Shown piece after piece: positions 33,696 through 42,404 of a stretch of DNA of 47,476 nt. The position numbers and the translations under genes were made by a program. Positions within the stretch are counted from its first letter, which is position 1. The number at the start of each line of letters is the position of its first letter. Below the pieces are notes generated by a model. It was not told the DNA's origin. It saw only the letters and a program-made list of their open reading frames with translations, and did not search any database. The DNA comes from Ornithinimicrobium sp. F0845 (GTDB lineage: Bacteria; Actinomycetota; Actinomycetes; Actinomycetales; Dermatophilaceae). The stretch lies in contig NZ_JALKAL010000001.1 in the NCBI RefSeq assembly GCF_023015765.1, forward strand, positions 1 to 47,476. Direction: 5' to 3'.

Positions 33696-36017
33696 ATGAG
33701 CAAGGAATTCGCCGGGAAGATCGCGCTGGACGTCCGCGACTCGGTGCCCGACTGGGGGCCGTACGAGCTGCCTCGCGCACCAGAGGGGGCGCCGAACGTG
33801 TTGGTCGTCCTCTTCGACGACACCGGGATGGCCGCGTGGTCACCCTACGGCGGGCGGATCAACATGCCCACGCTCGACCGGCTGGCTGAGAACGGCCTGA
33901 CCTATACCCAGTGGCACACCACCGCGTTGTGCTCGCCCACGCGATCGTGCCTGCTGACCGGTCGCGACCACACCACCAACCGCATCGCCTCGATCATGGA
34001 GACGACGAGCGGATTCCCTGGCAACTCCGGCCGGATCCCGGACGAGTGCGCGAGCATGGGCCACATCCTGCAGGACAACGGCTACAGCACCTACTGGATC
34101 GGTAAGGACCACAACGTCCCCGAGGAGGACATCGCGGCGGGCGGGAGCCGGTCGCGGTGGCCACTCCAGATGGGCTTCGACCGCTTCTACGGGTTCCTGG
34201 GCGGCGAGACGAACAACTGGTATCCAGACCTGGTCGAGGACAACCACTTCATCGAGCAGCCCTACGCGCCCCAGGACGGCTACCACCTGTCCAAGGATCT
34301 GGCCGACCAGGCGATCAAGATGTTGCGGGACCAGCAGGCCACCAACCCCTCCAAGCCGTGGTACATGTGGTTCTGCCCAGGCGCCAACCACGCCCCCCAC
34401 CACAGCCCCAGGGAGTATGCCGAGAAGTACCGTGGCGTCTTTGACGACGGGTACGACGCCTACCGGGGGTGGGTCCTGGAGCGGATGATCGCCAAGGGCA
34501 TCCTGCCGGAGGGCACCGAGCTGACGCCGTTCAATCCGATCCCGGGGGATCAGCAGAACCCGATTGACCACGTGAAGCCGTGGGAGGAGCTGAACGACGA
34601 CGAAAAGCGGCTGTTCTCACGCATGGCTGAGGTCTTCGCGGGCTTCTCCGAGTACACGGATGCCCAGATCGGGCGCGTCATCGACTACCTCGAGGAGACG
34701 GGGCAGCTTGAGAACACCGTCGTGTTCTACTGCGCCGACAACGGTGCCTCCGGCGAGGGCACGGAGAGTGGCTCGGTCAACGAGAACAAGTACTTCAACA
34801 ACTATCCGGACGATCTCGCCGAGAACATGACGATGCTCGACAAGCTCGGCACGCCCGACACCTACAACCACTATCCGACCGGGTGGGCCGCCGCCTTCAG
34901 CACGCCATACCAGATGTTCAAGCGCTATGCGCAGTATGCCGGCGGCACCTGCGACCCGTTGGTGATCCACTGGCCCAAGGGCATCCGTGCGCGGGGCGAG
35001 GTCCGGCACCAGTATCACCACGTGACCGACATCGTGCCGACCATCCTCGACATCATCGGCCTGGAGATGCCCGGTGTGTACCGTGGCGTGGAGCAGGTGC
35101 CGCTGCCCGGTGTGTCGATGCGCTACACCTTCGACGAGGCCGACGCACCGACGCAGAAGAAGCGGCAGTACTACACGATCGGTGGCACCCGTGGCATCTG
35201 GCAGGACGGGTGGAAGGCCGCCGCCACCCACGCTCCGCTGAATGGCAAGGGCAACTTCGACCAGGACGCCTGGGAGCTGTATCACGTCGATGAGGACCGC
35301 TCGGAGTCTCGAGACCTCGCCGCCGAGCACCCCGACAAGGTAAAGGAGTTGGTGGACGCCTGGTTCGAGGAGGCGCACAAGCACCACGGCCTTCCAATGG
35401 ACGATCGGTCGGTCATGGAGATGTTGACCACGCCGCGACCGCAGGCCGAGCCCGCCCGCGACCGCTACATCTACTATCCGGACAGCAGCCCCGTGCCCGA
35501 GGGCGTCGCGGTCAACATCCGGGGCCGGTCCTTCAAGATCGTCGCCGACGTTGAGCTCGAAGAGGGCGCCGAGGGCGTGCTCTTCGCACACGGGTCACGC
35601 TTTGGCGGGCACACGCTCTTCATTCAGGACAACAAGCTGCACTATGTCTACAACTTCCTCGGCATCCCGCCGGAGCAGAAGCTCGTCTCAGGAGAGTTGA
35701 CACCCGGGAAGCACGTGCTCGGGATGGAGTTCATCCGCGAGGGGGCCGGCGAGCACAAGGAGTCGGTCGGGACCTGCAAGCTCTATGTCGATGACGAGCA
35801 GGTCGACGAGGGGCCGATGCGCGCCCAGGTCGGGAAATTCACCCTGTGCGGCGACGGGCTGTGTGTCGGCTTCGACAGCGCGGACACGGTGAGCCGCCAA
35901 TACACCAACCCCTTCCCCTTCACCGGCGGAACGCTGCTCGGCGTTGCTGTTGATGTGAGTCAGGAGCAGTATCTCGACCTGGAGATGGAGGCGCAGGCCG
36001 CCCTGGCTCGCGAGTAG
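33696..36017 (+). CDS. Arylsulfatase (Cys-type, S1 family)
   Basis: 773 residues. VLVVLFDDTGMAAWSPYGG gives the paired Asp metal ligands. ALCSPTRSCLLTGR (residues 78-90) is the sulfatase signature with Cys79 as the future formylglycine and Arg83 at the active site. Metal-site HTTALCS and GKDH follow, with HH at ANHAPHHSPREY and an ENTVVFYCADNGASGEG segment supplying the C-terminal Asp-Asn ligands. A long C-terminal domain (after about 590) is beta-rich. It hydrolyses sulfate esters; no signal peptide is evident, so it may be cytoplasmic. GGGAGG precedes ATG 33696. The adjacent FGE would activate it. Confidence 0.95.
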   Translation: MSKEFAGKIALDVRDSVPDWGPYELPRAPEGAPNVLVVLFDDTGMAAWSPYGGRINMPTLDRLAENGLTYTQWHTTALCSPTRSCLLTGRDHTTNRIASIMETTSGFPGNSGRIPDECASMGHILQDNGYSTYWIGKDHNVPEEDIAAGGSRSRWPLQMGFDRFYGFLGGETNNWYPDLVEDNHFIEQPYAPQDGYHLSKDLADQAIKMLRDQQATNPSKPWYMWFCPGANHAPHHSPREYAEKYRGVFDDGYDAYRGWVLERMIAKGILPEGTELTPFNPIPGDQQNPIDHVKPWEELNDDEKRLFSRMAEVFAGFSEYTDAQIGRVIDYLEETGQLENTVVFYCADNGASGEGTESGSVNENKYFNNYPDDLAENMTMLDKLGTPDTYNHYPTGWAAAFSTPYQMFKRYAQYAGGTCDPLVIHWPKGIRARGEVRHQYHHVTDIVPTILDIIGLEMPGVYRGVEQVPLPGVSMRYTFDEADAPTQKKRQYYTIGGTRGIWQDGWKAAATHAPLNGKGNFDQDAWELYHVDEDRSESRDLAAEHPDKVKELVDAWFEEAHKHHGLPMDDRSVMEMLTTPRPQAEPARDRYIYYPDSSPVPEGVAVNIRGRSFKIVADVELEEGAEGVLFAHGSRFGGHTLFIQDNKLHYVYNFLGIPPEQKLVSGELTPGKHVLGMEFIREGAGEHKESVGTCKLYVDDEQVDEGPMRAQVGKFTLCGDGLCVGFDSADTVSRQYTNPFPFTGGTLLGVAVDVSQEQYLDLEMEAQAALARE

Positions 36018-36030
36018 TCCACCAGCCTCG

Positions 36031-36060
36031 GCGTCGTTCGGGGCACGCGGGACGTGTGGA
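36031..36060. repeat. Short dispersed repeat (third copy)
   Basis: GCGTCGTTCGGGG (CA) CGCGGGAC at 36031-36052 is nearly identical to 27836-27857 (where TG replaces CA) and related to 32576-32597. The first two copies are in the 3' end of the S-component gene and its fragment; this one is alone, in the leader of the STAND-like gene. Nothing else in this 195-nt intergenic stretch stands out. Confidence 0.55.
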
Positions 36061-36211
36061 CGACGGCCTGTCAAGGGCTTCCCGTCAGTCGCGCGAGGTT
36101 CCGTCGACGGCCTGACGTGAGGAGCGCGGCGGCATCCTGGCACCGGCTACGATCCGACGGACAAGCGGGCCATCCTCGGAGCGTCGATGACCCGAGACCG
36201 GAGGGTGAGCA

Positions 36212-39200
36212 GTGCATACTGAGACCAGGTCGCTCGAGCCGGTGTTCGTCGGTGAGCACCGCCAGTTGCTCGTTGAAGGGCTCGTGGCCGCCTTCGATCA
36301 GGTCAATGCGAGCAGCCAACCGCTCTGGGTGGCGCTGGAGGCGCCGTCCGGGTGGGGCAAGACCCGGGTCGCCCGAGAGTTCTATGCCCAACTGGCTGCC
36401 CGCCGGCAGCACACCCCTCCCTACTGGCCGCCGACCATACTCGGCAGCCGGCCCGACCTCGCCGTCGACGATGTGTCGGCACGGCGCAAGCGGGTCTACC
36501 CTCACGTCCGCCACGTGCCCAACAGCCTCCCGGCGTACCTCTGGTGGGGGATTGCGGCGTCCGTGCGCAACGGCATCCCCACCTTCGCGCTGGCCGAGGA
36601 CATCGGGCAGCTCGAGGCGCACGCGCCCTACCTTGACGACGCGTGGGCGCGGCTGGCGCGGTGGTCCGAGCGGCACGGTGACTGGTGGCGACAGCCGCTG
36701 TCCGCCGTCGGTCAGGAGACCGTCAGTGAGCTGTCCGGGCGGATCGTCGAGTCGCTCGCCGGGTTCGCCGTCCCCGGGCTCGGACTCGTCGGGACGGCGT
36801 TGGGAGCGTTGAGATCGGCTCGTGCCGATGCGCGGGAGCGGCGCGACCGGCTCAGTGGCGCCGAGGAAATCACGGCGGCCACCTACGACATCGTCGACGA
36901 GGCCTGTGACCTGCTGACCCGGCTCGGGCGACCTGGCCTGCCGGTCGTGCTCTTCGTCGAGGACCTGCATGCCGCCGATGACGTGCTGGCCGAGCTGCTG
37001 GAGCGCTTGGTGGTTTCCGCCGCCGCGGTGCTCATCGTGACGACGGCCTGGCCAGGTCACGTGGCGGGCCGGCCACGGGTCCTCGCAGCGCTGGCGCGTG
37101 ATCCCTCGCGCGTCATCCGTGTCGATCACGAGACGACGGCTGCCGCGGCGCCCTTCCCCCCTGGCGCCTCCCTCGGGCCGCTTGGCACGGCGGAGCTCGG
37201 GGCGATCATCCGGCACTACTATCCCGCGGCCGAGGCTGCCACGGTGGGCATGCTCGTCGAGCGGTATCGCAACCCACTGGCGATCGAGTTGTTCTGTCTC
37301 CTCGACCGCTACCGCACGCGCTTTGCGGCCGGCGACCTACGGCTGCCACGCAGTGAGGTGGACCGACTGCCCGAGACCGTGCGCGACCTCTATCGCCACC
37401 TGTGGCGCGAGCTTCCCGAGGCCTCTCGGCGCGGGCTCACCCTGGCCGGCCTGGCGATCCCCACGAACAGGGGTGGCGCACTGCTGGCCGATCCCGTGTG
37501 GCACAACCCGCTCGTCCTCGAGGCCGTGGCCGTCCTCGGCACGGGCGCTGCGTCCGAGGAGGTCAGCGCAGCGCTGACGTCGTCACCAGCCACGAGGGCG
37601 TGGGCGCGGCCTCTCGGAGCAAGCCTGCGCCAGTTCCACGAGGACGACCAGTGGCGGGTCGCGGTGGCTGACGACGAGTTCTTCTGGGAGTCCGATCGTG
37701 ACGCCTTCCTCACCGCGCTCGCCGAGGCGCTGACGGCGGCGACCGAGCACGCCCGGTGGGATACACCCGAGGACCGTGCCCATGCCGCCCAGCTCGCAAT
37801 CGGCCTCCGCGGACGTGGGCTGCTGGCCGACGATGCCCTGGCCAGGGCGGTGCAGGGGGCCGTCGATGACCTCTGGGCGAGCCCACGTGAGCTGCCCTCC
37901 ATCGTGCGTCTCACGGCTGCGGCTCTGGAGCACCTGGACGCCACCGCCCCGGCGGCGCTGGTCCTCCGTCGTGCCCACGCCTGCGCCCGCGACGACCTCG
38001 GTGAGCACCGGGACGCCGCTGATCTGCTCCACACCCTGCTGGCCGACTGTGCGCACGTGCACGGGGAGAGCCACCCGACAACGCTCAACGTGCGCAACCG
38101 TCTGGCGAACGCCACCCGGTCCGCTGGGCGGCCCGAGGAGGCGCTGCTCATCTATCAGGGAAACCTGACCGACCAGCTTCGGGTGCTCGGCGAGGACCAT
38201 CGCGCCGTGCGCACCACCCGGAACAACCTGGCCAACGCCTACCTCGAGGTCGGTCGTGTCGACGACGCCTTGCCATTGCTCGAGGACGCGGTCGAAGCAT
38301 CGACGCGCGCTGACGGACCACTCGATGTGTACACGCTCCAACTGCGCAACAACCTCGCCGCCGCCTACGGCCGCGCGGGCCGCGACGAGGACGAGCTCAC
38401 TCTGCTCGAGGCCACCGTCGATGACATGACAGTGGGGCTCGGCGCCAAACACCCCTCCCTGCTCAACGCACGCCTCAACCTCGCGAGCGCGTATGGCGAT
38501 CGTGATCAGGTCGGCGTCGCGATCCGGCGGCTGGAGGAGCTCGTCCCCGATCTTGAGCAATTTCTCGGTGACCGGCATCCCACCACCTTCAAGGCACGCA
38601 ACGTGCTCGGCGGGATGTATCGAGCGGACGACCGCGTCGAGGAGGCACTCGATCTGCACTCCCGGTTGTATGACGCCACGGTGGAGACCTTCGGGCTGGA
38701 GCACCCGCTGGCGGCGGTCATGCTGAACGACCTCGCGATCACCCAGTTCACCGCCGGTGATCACGACCAGGCTCTCGCACTCTTCGAGCGGTGCCTTGAC
38801 GATCGGCGTAAACTGCTCGGCACCGATCATCCGGACAGCCTCACCACGGAGTCCAACCTGGCGCGCACGCTGATCGCCATGGGACACACCGAGAGGGCCC
38901 TCGGTCTCCTCGAGCCCCTGCTGACCCGCATGGCTGCGGTCCACGGCCCCGACTCCTCGCGGCTGCTGGACCTACGCGAGCACGCCGCACTCGCCTACGA
39001 CAGCGCCGGACGCGCGGACGACGCACGGCGGCAGGCGGCCGAGCTGGTCAGGGCCCGCGCACGCGTGCAGGGCGCGCTCCATCCCGACACCGTCGTCGCC
39101 CTCGACTGGCTGCTAAACCATCTCGTCGCCGGCTCCGATCTCGAGGAGCTCGTGAGCTGGCGCGCCTGGCATGTCGAGCGGGTCGGGGAGGCGTATGGCG

Positions 39201-39805
39201 TCACAGCCCGGGAGACGATCACCGCGCGCCAGGAGCTTGCCTACGCGCACCAGCTCGCCGGTGCTCAGGAGGAGGCGACAGCCTATGCCGAGCAGACCCT
39301 CGCCCTGTGCCTCGACGCACTCGGGGCCGACGACGAGCAGACCCTGGTCAGTCGCAATCTCCTGGCCAACACCCTTTTCGGAGCGCAGCAGTATGCGCGC
39401 GCCGGTGCTCTCTACGCCCTCAATCTCGAGGAGTGGCGGCGGGTGGCCGGTGAAGATGCGTCGGGAACGCTCGCAGCCATGCACAACCTGGCGCTCTGCC
39501 GTGAGCACGAGGATGACCGGGCTGCCGCACGGCGGGGCTATTCGGCTGCCGCCGAGGGACGAGCCCGGGTGCTCGGCGAGGACGACCCTGACACGCTCGC
39601 CTCGCGCGTGGGCGCCGCATCAGTGCTCGCCGATTCGCGGCAGACGGTCGCCGAGCTTGAGCCAGTGCTCGCCCGCGCTGTCGAGATCCTCGGCTCGACG
39701 CACGAGACGACCCGCTGGGCGCGCCGTCGCCTGATCGCCGCCTACCGCGACCTCGACGAGGACGAACGCGCGACAGCTCTCGAGACGGCTGATGCCGGGT
39801 CGTGA
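36212..39805 (+). CDS. STAND-like P-loop NTPase with TPR repeats
   Basis: 1197 residues. The P-loop APSGWGKTR (44-52) and a Walker B-like VVLFVEDLHAADD (near 244-256, with the D/E-D-x-H-x-A-x-D found in many STAND/AfsR-like AAA domains) form an N-terminal NTPase of about 350 residues. A helical segment follows (350-580). From about 590 to the end there is a long array of TPR-like helical hairpins with kinesin-light-chain-type consensus (for example HPTTLNVRNRLANA, HPDSLTTESNLARTLIAMG, TLVSRNLLANTL). Such NTPase-TPR proteins act as ligand-sensing switches, and some defend against phages. No effector domain is obvious at either end. The start is GTG 36212 with GGAGG 7 nt upstream. Confidence 0.85.
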   Translation: MHTETRSLEPVFVGEHRQLLVEGLVAAFDQVNASSQPLWVALEAPSGWGKTRVAREFYAQLAARRQHTPPYWPPTILGSRPDLAVDDVSARRKRVYPHVRHVPNSLPAYLWWGIAASVRNGIPTFALAEDIGQLEAHAPYLDDAWARLARWSERHGDWWRQPLSAVGQETVSELSGRIVESLAGFAVPGLGLVGTALGALRSARADARERRDRLSGAEEITAATYDIVDEACDLLTRLGRPGLPVVLFVEDLHAADDVLAELLERLVVSAAAVLIVTTAWPGHVAGRPRVLAALARDPSRVIRVDHETTAAAAPFPPGASLGPLGTAELGAIIRHYYPAAEAATVGMLVERYRNPLAIELFCLLDRYRTRFAAGDLRLPRSEVDRLPETVRDLYRHLWRELPEASRRGLTLAGLAIPTNRGGALLADPVWHNPLVLEAVAVLGTGAASEEVSAALTSSPATRAWARPLGASLRQFHEDDQWRVAVADDEFFWESDRDAFLTALAEALTAATEHARWDTPEDRAHAAQLAIGLRGRGLLADDALARAVQGAVDDLWASPRELPSIVRLTAAALEHLDATAPAALVLRRAHACARDDLGEHRDAADLLHTLLADCAHVHGESHPTTLNVRNRLANATRSAGRPEEALLIYQGNLTDQLRVLGEDHRAVRTTRNNLANAYLEVGRVDDALPLLEDAVEASTRADGPLDVYTLQLRNNLAAAYGRAGRDEDELTLLEATVDDMTVGLGAKHPSLLNARLNLASAYGDRDQVGVAIRRLEELVPDLEQFLGDRHPTTFKARNVLGGMYRADDRVEEALDLHSRLYDATVETFGLEHPLAAVMLNDLAITQFTAGDHDQALALFERCLDDRRKLLGTDHPDSLTTESNLARTLIAMGHTERALGLLEPLLTRMAAVHGPDSSRLLDLREHAALAYDSAGRADDARRQAAELVRARARVQGALHPDTVVALDWLLNHLVAGSDLEELVSWRAWHVERVGEAYGVTARETITARQELAYAHQLAGAQEEATAYAEQTLALCLDALGADDEQTLVSRNLLANTLFGAQQYARAGALYALNLEEWRRVAGEDASGTLAAMHNLALCREHEDDRAAARRGYSAAAEGRARVLGEDDPDTLASRVGAASVLADSRQTVAELEPVLARAVEILGSTHETTRWARRRLIAAYRDLDEDERATALETADAGS

Positions 39806-39862
39806 GGGCCGATCAGTCTCGTGCGAGGCGTGGGCGCTGCCAACAACGTCGTCTCGTGAGGG

Positions 39863-40738
39863 CTACTTAGACTGGTTGGCGAGCACCTCGTGCAGCCGCA
39901 CCGCGAACGCCTTCGCCTGGCCGGGCCACGGGTCGTTCTCGCCGGCGAAGCCGCCGTGGTGGCTCGGGAACTCCACCGCCTCCTGGCCGAGCAGGGCGGC
40001 GACTGACTTGGCTGCACGACCCATCATCACGTCCGCCGACTCCTCGCCGTGCGCCAGCACGATGCGGGTGGGTGCGGCCTGCAGGGCGGCCACGTCGGGG
40101 CGGTAGGAGGTGATCGCCTCGGACCGGTCGGACATCAGCGGGTCGTCGCGCGACCCGTCGTCCTCGGTCGGCAGCCCGAACTGTGCCGGGTCGGGCGCGG
40201 GCTGGGCGAAGTAGGCATCGGTGAACTCGCCCTGCCACGAGCTCATCGCTATGAAGCCCGCCATGCCGGCGCCCCACCCCCTGTCCCGGTAGGCCTGCTG
40301 GAACGCCACCGTCGCGCGCCGGGTGGCCTCCGCGTCGGGCAGGACGTCGACCAGCGGCGGCTCGTGCGCCACGAGGGTCCGCACGTCGTCGGAGTATGCC
40401 GTCACGAGCGCGAGCGCTGTCACCGCGCCCCCGCTGCTGGCAAAGAGGTCGACGGGGCCGCCGACGGCCTCGATCACGGCGTGCACGTCGCCGCCCTGGA
40501 TCTCGGGGTCGTTGCCGACCTGACCGTCGGACCTGGTGCTCCGCCCCATGCCCCGAGGGTCGTAGGTGACGACCGTGCGGTCGGGGAACTCGGCCGCCAG
40601 TGCGGCGAAGCCGCTGGCGTCCATCGGCTGGCCGATCATCAGCAGCGGCGGCTGACCGTCCGCGGTCGGGAGCGGGCCGTGCACGTCATACGTGACCTCA
40701 GCCCCGTCGGTGGCAATGGTGTGCGTCGTTGTCGTCAT
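39863..40738 (-). CDS. Alpha/beta hydrolase
   Basis: 291 residues. After a short N-terminal segment (THTIATDGAEVTYDVHG), LLMIGQPMDASGF holds the oxyanion region. VVTYDPRGMGRSTRS is the conserved post-strand loop. DLFASSGGAVTALAL has the nucleophile Ser in an S-x-S-G-G elbow. APTRIVLAHGEESAD and FPSHHGGFAGEND likely carry the catalytic Asp/Glu and His. Substrate unknown; the pattern fits esterases or haloperoxidase-type hydrolases. It is divergent from the sigma factor gene. Confidence 0.9.
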   Translation of the reverse strand: MTTTTHTIATDGAEVTYDVHGPLPTADGQPPLLMIGQPMDASGFAALAAEFPDRTVVTYDPRGMGRSTRSDGQVGNDPEIQGGDVHAVIEAVGGPVDLFASSGGAVTALALVTAYSDDVRTLVAHEPPLVDVLPDAEATRRATVAFQQAYRDRGWGAGMAGFIAMSSWQGEFTDAYFAQPAPDPAQFGLPTEDDGSRDDPLMSDRSEAITSYRPDVAALQAAPTRIVLAHGEESADVMMGRAAKSVAALLGQEAVEFPSHHGGFAGENDPWPGQAKAFAVRLHEVLANQSK

Positions 40739-40773
40739 GATCTGTCGACCCTACGGACCATCGGAACTCATCG

Positions 40774-40789
40774 CCCCCAGAATTGGGGG
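40774..40789. promoter_or_regulatory. Hairpin in the divergent promoter region of the hydrolase and sigma factor
   Basis: CCCCCA (40774-40779) and TGGGGG (40784-40789) form a 6-bp inverted repeat around GAAT, midway between the two divergent start codons (40738 and 40823). It could be an operator shared by both genes; unproven. Confidence 0.35.
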
Positions 40790-40822
40790 GAACCAGAATC
40801 CCGTCAGAAGGGTGTAGTTGAC

Positions 40823-41317
40823 ATGGGACTGGACCCGGACGTTGGCCTGGCCGACTACTACCCGCTGGCGTTCCGGCGACTCGTCGGGACGCTGCGGGTG
40901 ATGGGTGTGCCCGGCGCCGACGCGAGCGAGGTCGCGCAGGAGGCGTTCGTCCGGCTGATCCCGCGATGGGACCAGATCCGCACCTACGACAGCCCGGACG
41001 GGTGGCTCCGCACCGTCGCGTGGCGGATCTGGCTCAACCGCCGCCGCAAGGACCGTCGCACGTTGGTCCTTGACGACCTGCCCGAGCCGCCGCACCCGGA
41101 GGGCGTGAGCGACACCGAGCGGCTCAGCCTGCTGCAGGCGCTCAAGGACCTGCCGGCGGGTCACCGCGAGGTCGTCGTCCTGCACTACCTGCACGACCTG
41201 CCCGTCGCGCGCATCGCCACCGAGCTCGACGTCGCCCAGGGTACGGTCAAGTCCCGCCTCTCCCGCGCCAGGTCCACCCTGGCCGCCGCACTCACCCTGG
41301 AGGTCGACGATGTCTGA
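40823..41317 (+). CDS. ECF-type RNA polymerase sigma factor
   Basis: 164 residues from ATG 40823. Region 2 reads ADASEVAQEAFVRLIPRWDQIRTYDSPDGWLRTVAWRIWLNRRRK, including the core-binding and -10-contacting helices. Region 4 reads LLQALKDLPAGHREVVVLHYLHDLPVARIATELDVAQGTVKSRLSRARSTL, with the helix-turn-helix that contacts the -35 box. This is the compact sigma-70 ECF design. A longer open frame upstream has no ribosome-binding site and overlaps the divergent gene. The next gene overlaps its stop by 8 nt and is a candidate membrane regulator. Confidence 0.93.
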   Translation: MGLDPDVGLADYYPLAFRRLVGTLRVMGVPGADASEVAQEAFVRLIPRWDQIRTYDSPDGWLRTVAWRIWLNRRRKDRRTLVLDDLPEPPHPEGVSDTERLSLLQALKDLPAGHREVVVLHYLHDLPVARIATELDVAQGTVKSRLSRARSTLAAALTLEVDDV

Positions 41318-42356
41318 GCGCGACCACATCCCTGAGCCGGTTCACGAGGCCAGGCTGGCCACGCTCCTGCGGGAGGAGGCCGCCCGGGCGAGCGACGGCA
41401 TACTGCCTCCGCCGCTGGAGGAACTCCAGAGCCGAGGCATCTCCCGGCGTCGGCGTCCGTGGCTGGTCGGCGCAGCAGCCCTTGCCGCGGCCGCGGTGAT
41501 CGGTGCCGTCGTCTGGGCGAACCTGCCCTCCACCGACGGGCAGGTCGGTCCGGCCGGCGAGTTCGTGCCACCCGCCGACGGTCCGATCGCCGACACGTTC
41601 GAGGTGCCCACCTTCGACTGGGACGAGTCCGGCGGCGACGGGGCGCTGGTCGCCGGAGCCCTCGCGTTCACCGACGCCGGCTGCCCGTTGCTGGTCTTCG
41701 GGGAGAGCGCGACCCCGCTGTTCTTCCCGAACGCGACCGGGGTCACGTACGACAACGGGGTGCGGGGGGTCGTCGACGCGCAGGGTCGTGTCTACGCCAC
41801 CGAGGGGCAGCCGATGGAGTATGCCGGGGGCTGGGCCGAGCCGATGACCGGCGAGCTCGCGCAGGCCTGGGACAGCCTGTGCGCTGACACCCCGGCGCGG
41901 GACGCGGTGTACGTCAACGACATCGCCGCGATCGATCCGCTGGCAGAGTCTCCCGAGGTGCCGGGCGACTTGCCCACGGTGCCCACCACCCGGGAGGAGG
42001 CCGGCTGGTTCGACGTGCCGACCTACGCCTTCGACCCGGACGGCCCGCGCGAGGACGCGCTGATCGAGGGCACGGTGGAGTTCACCGACGAGGGCTGCCC
42101 CGTCGTGGAGACGGACGGGGTGCGGACGGGGCTGATCTTCCCCAACGCCGAGGGCTTCCAGGCGCCCGGCACCGACGACCCACGCCTGGTCTACTCCGTC
42201 TTTGGGGACGGCTCCTCGGCGGCCATGGCCCAGGAGGGTGAGCCGGTCTCCTGGGGCGGTGGCGGTGGGCCGGCCGACGACGAGCGCTGGACGTCGGTGT
42301 GTCAGGAGTCCCCGGTCGACGCGGTCTTCATCGTCCAGGACACGCCCTTCGACTGA
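41310..42356 (+). CDS. Membrane protein with two duplicated extracellular domains, candidate anti-sigma factor
   Basis: 348 residues. The N-terminal 50 residues are cytosolic and acidic/basic (EARLATLLREEAARASDGIL), followed by one membrane segment (about 51-71). Two related extracellular domains of about 110 residues follow (96-205 and 233-345). Each starts with a F(E/D)VPT motif, has a GCP (Cys125, Cys263) and ends in LC/VC (Cys191, Cys331), suggesting a disulfide in each. The gene overlaps the sigma factor by 8 nt, and GGAGG precedes ATG 41310. This is the position and topology of an anti-sigma factor, although the cytosolic part has no recognised anti-sigma motif. Confidence 0.7.
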   Translation: MSERDHIPEPVHEARLATLLREEAARASDGILPPPLEELQSRGISRRRRPWLVGAAALAAAAVIGAVVWANLPSTDGQVGPAGEFVPPADGPIADTFEVPTFDWDESGGDGALVAGALAFTDAGCPLLVFGESATPLFFPNATGVTYDNGVRGVVDAQGRVYATEGQPMEYAGGWAEPMTGELAQAWDSLCADTPARDAVYVNDIAAIDPLAESPEVPGDLPTVPTTREEAGWFDVPTYAFDPDGPREDALIEGTVEFTDEGCPVVETDGVRTGLIFPNAEGFQAPGTDDPRLVYSVFGDGSSAAMAQEGEPVSWGGGGGPADDERWTSVCQESPVDAVFIVQDTPFD

Positions 42357-42404
42357 CCGCGACCCGCTGGGGGCTGCGACACTCTCCCTGAGAGAGGGGG
42401 CGGC

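Noticed and set aside
36054-36812. 252-residue plus-strand open frame overlapping the start of the STAND-like gene
   Set aside because: It overlaps the true gene in a different frame and has a composition typical of out-of-frame high-GC sequence.
37583-38944. 453-residue minus-strand open frame
   Set aside because: It is antisense to the TPR region of the STAND-like gene and shows no coding signature.
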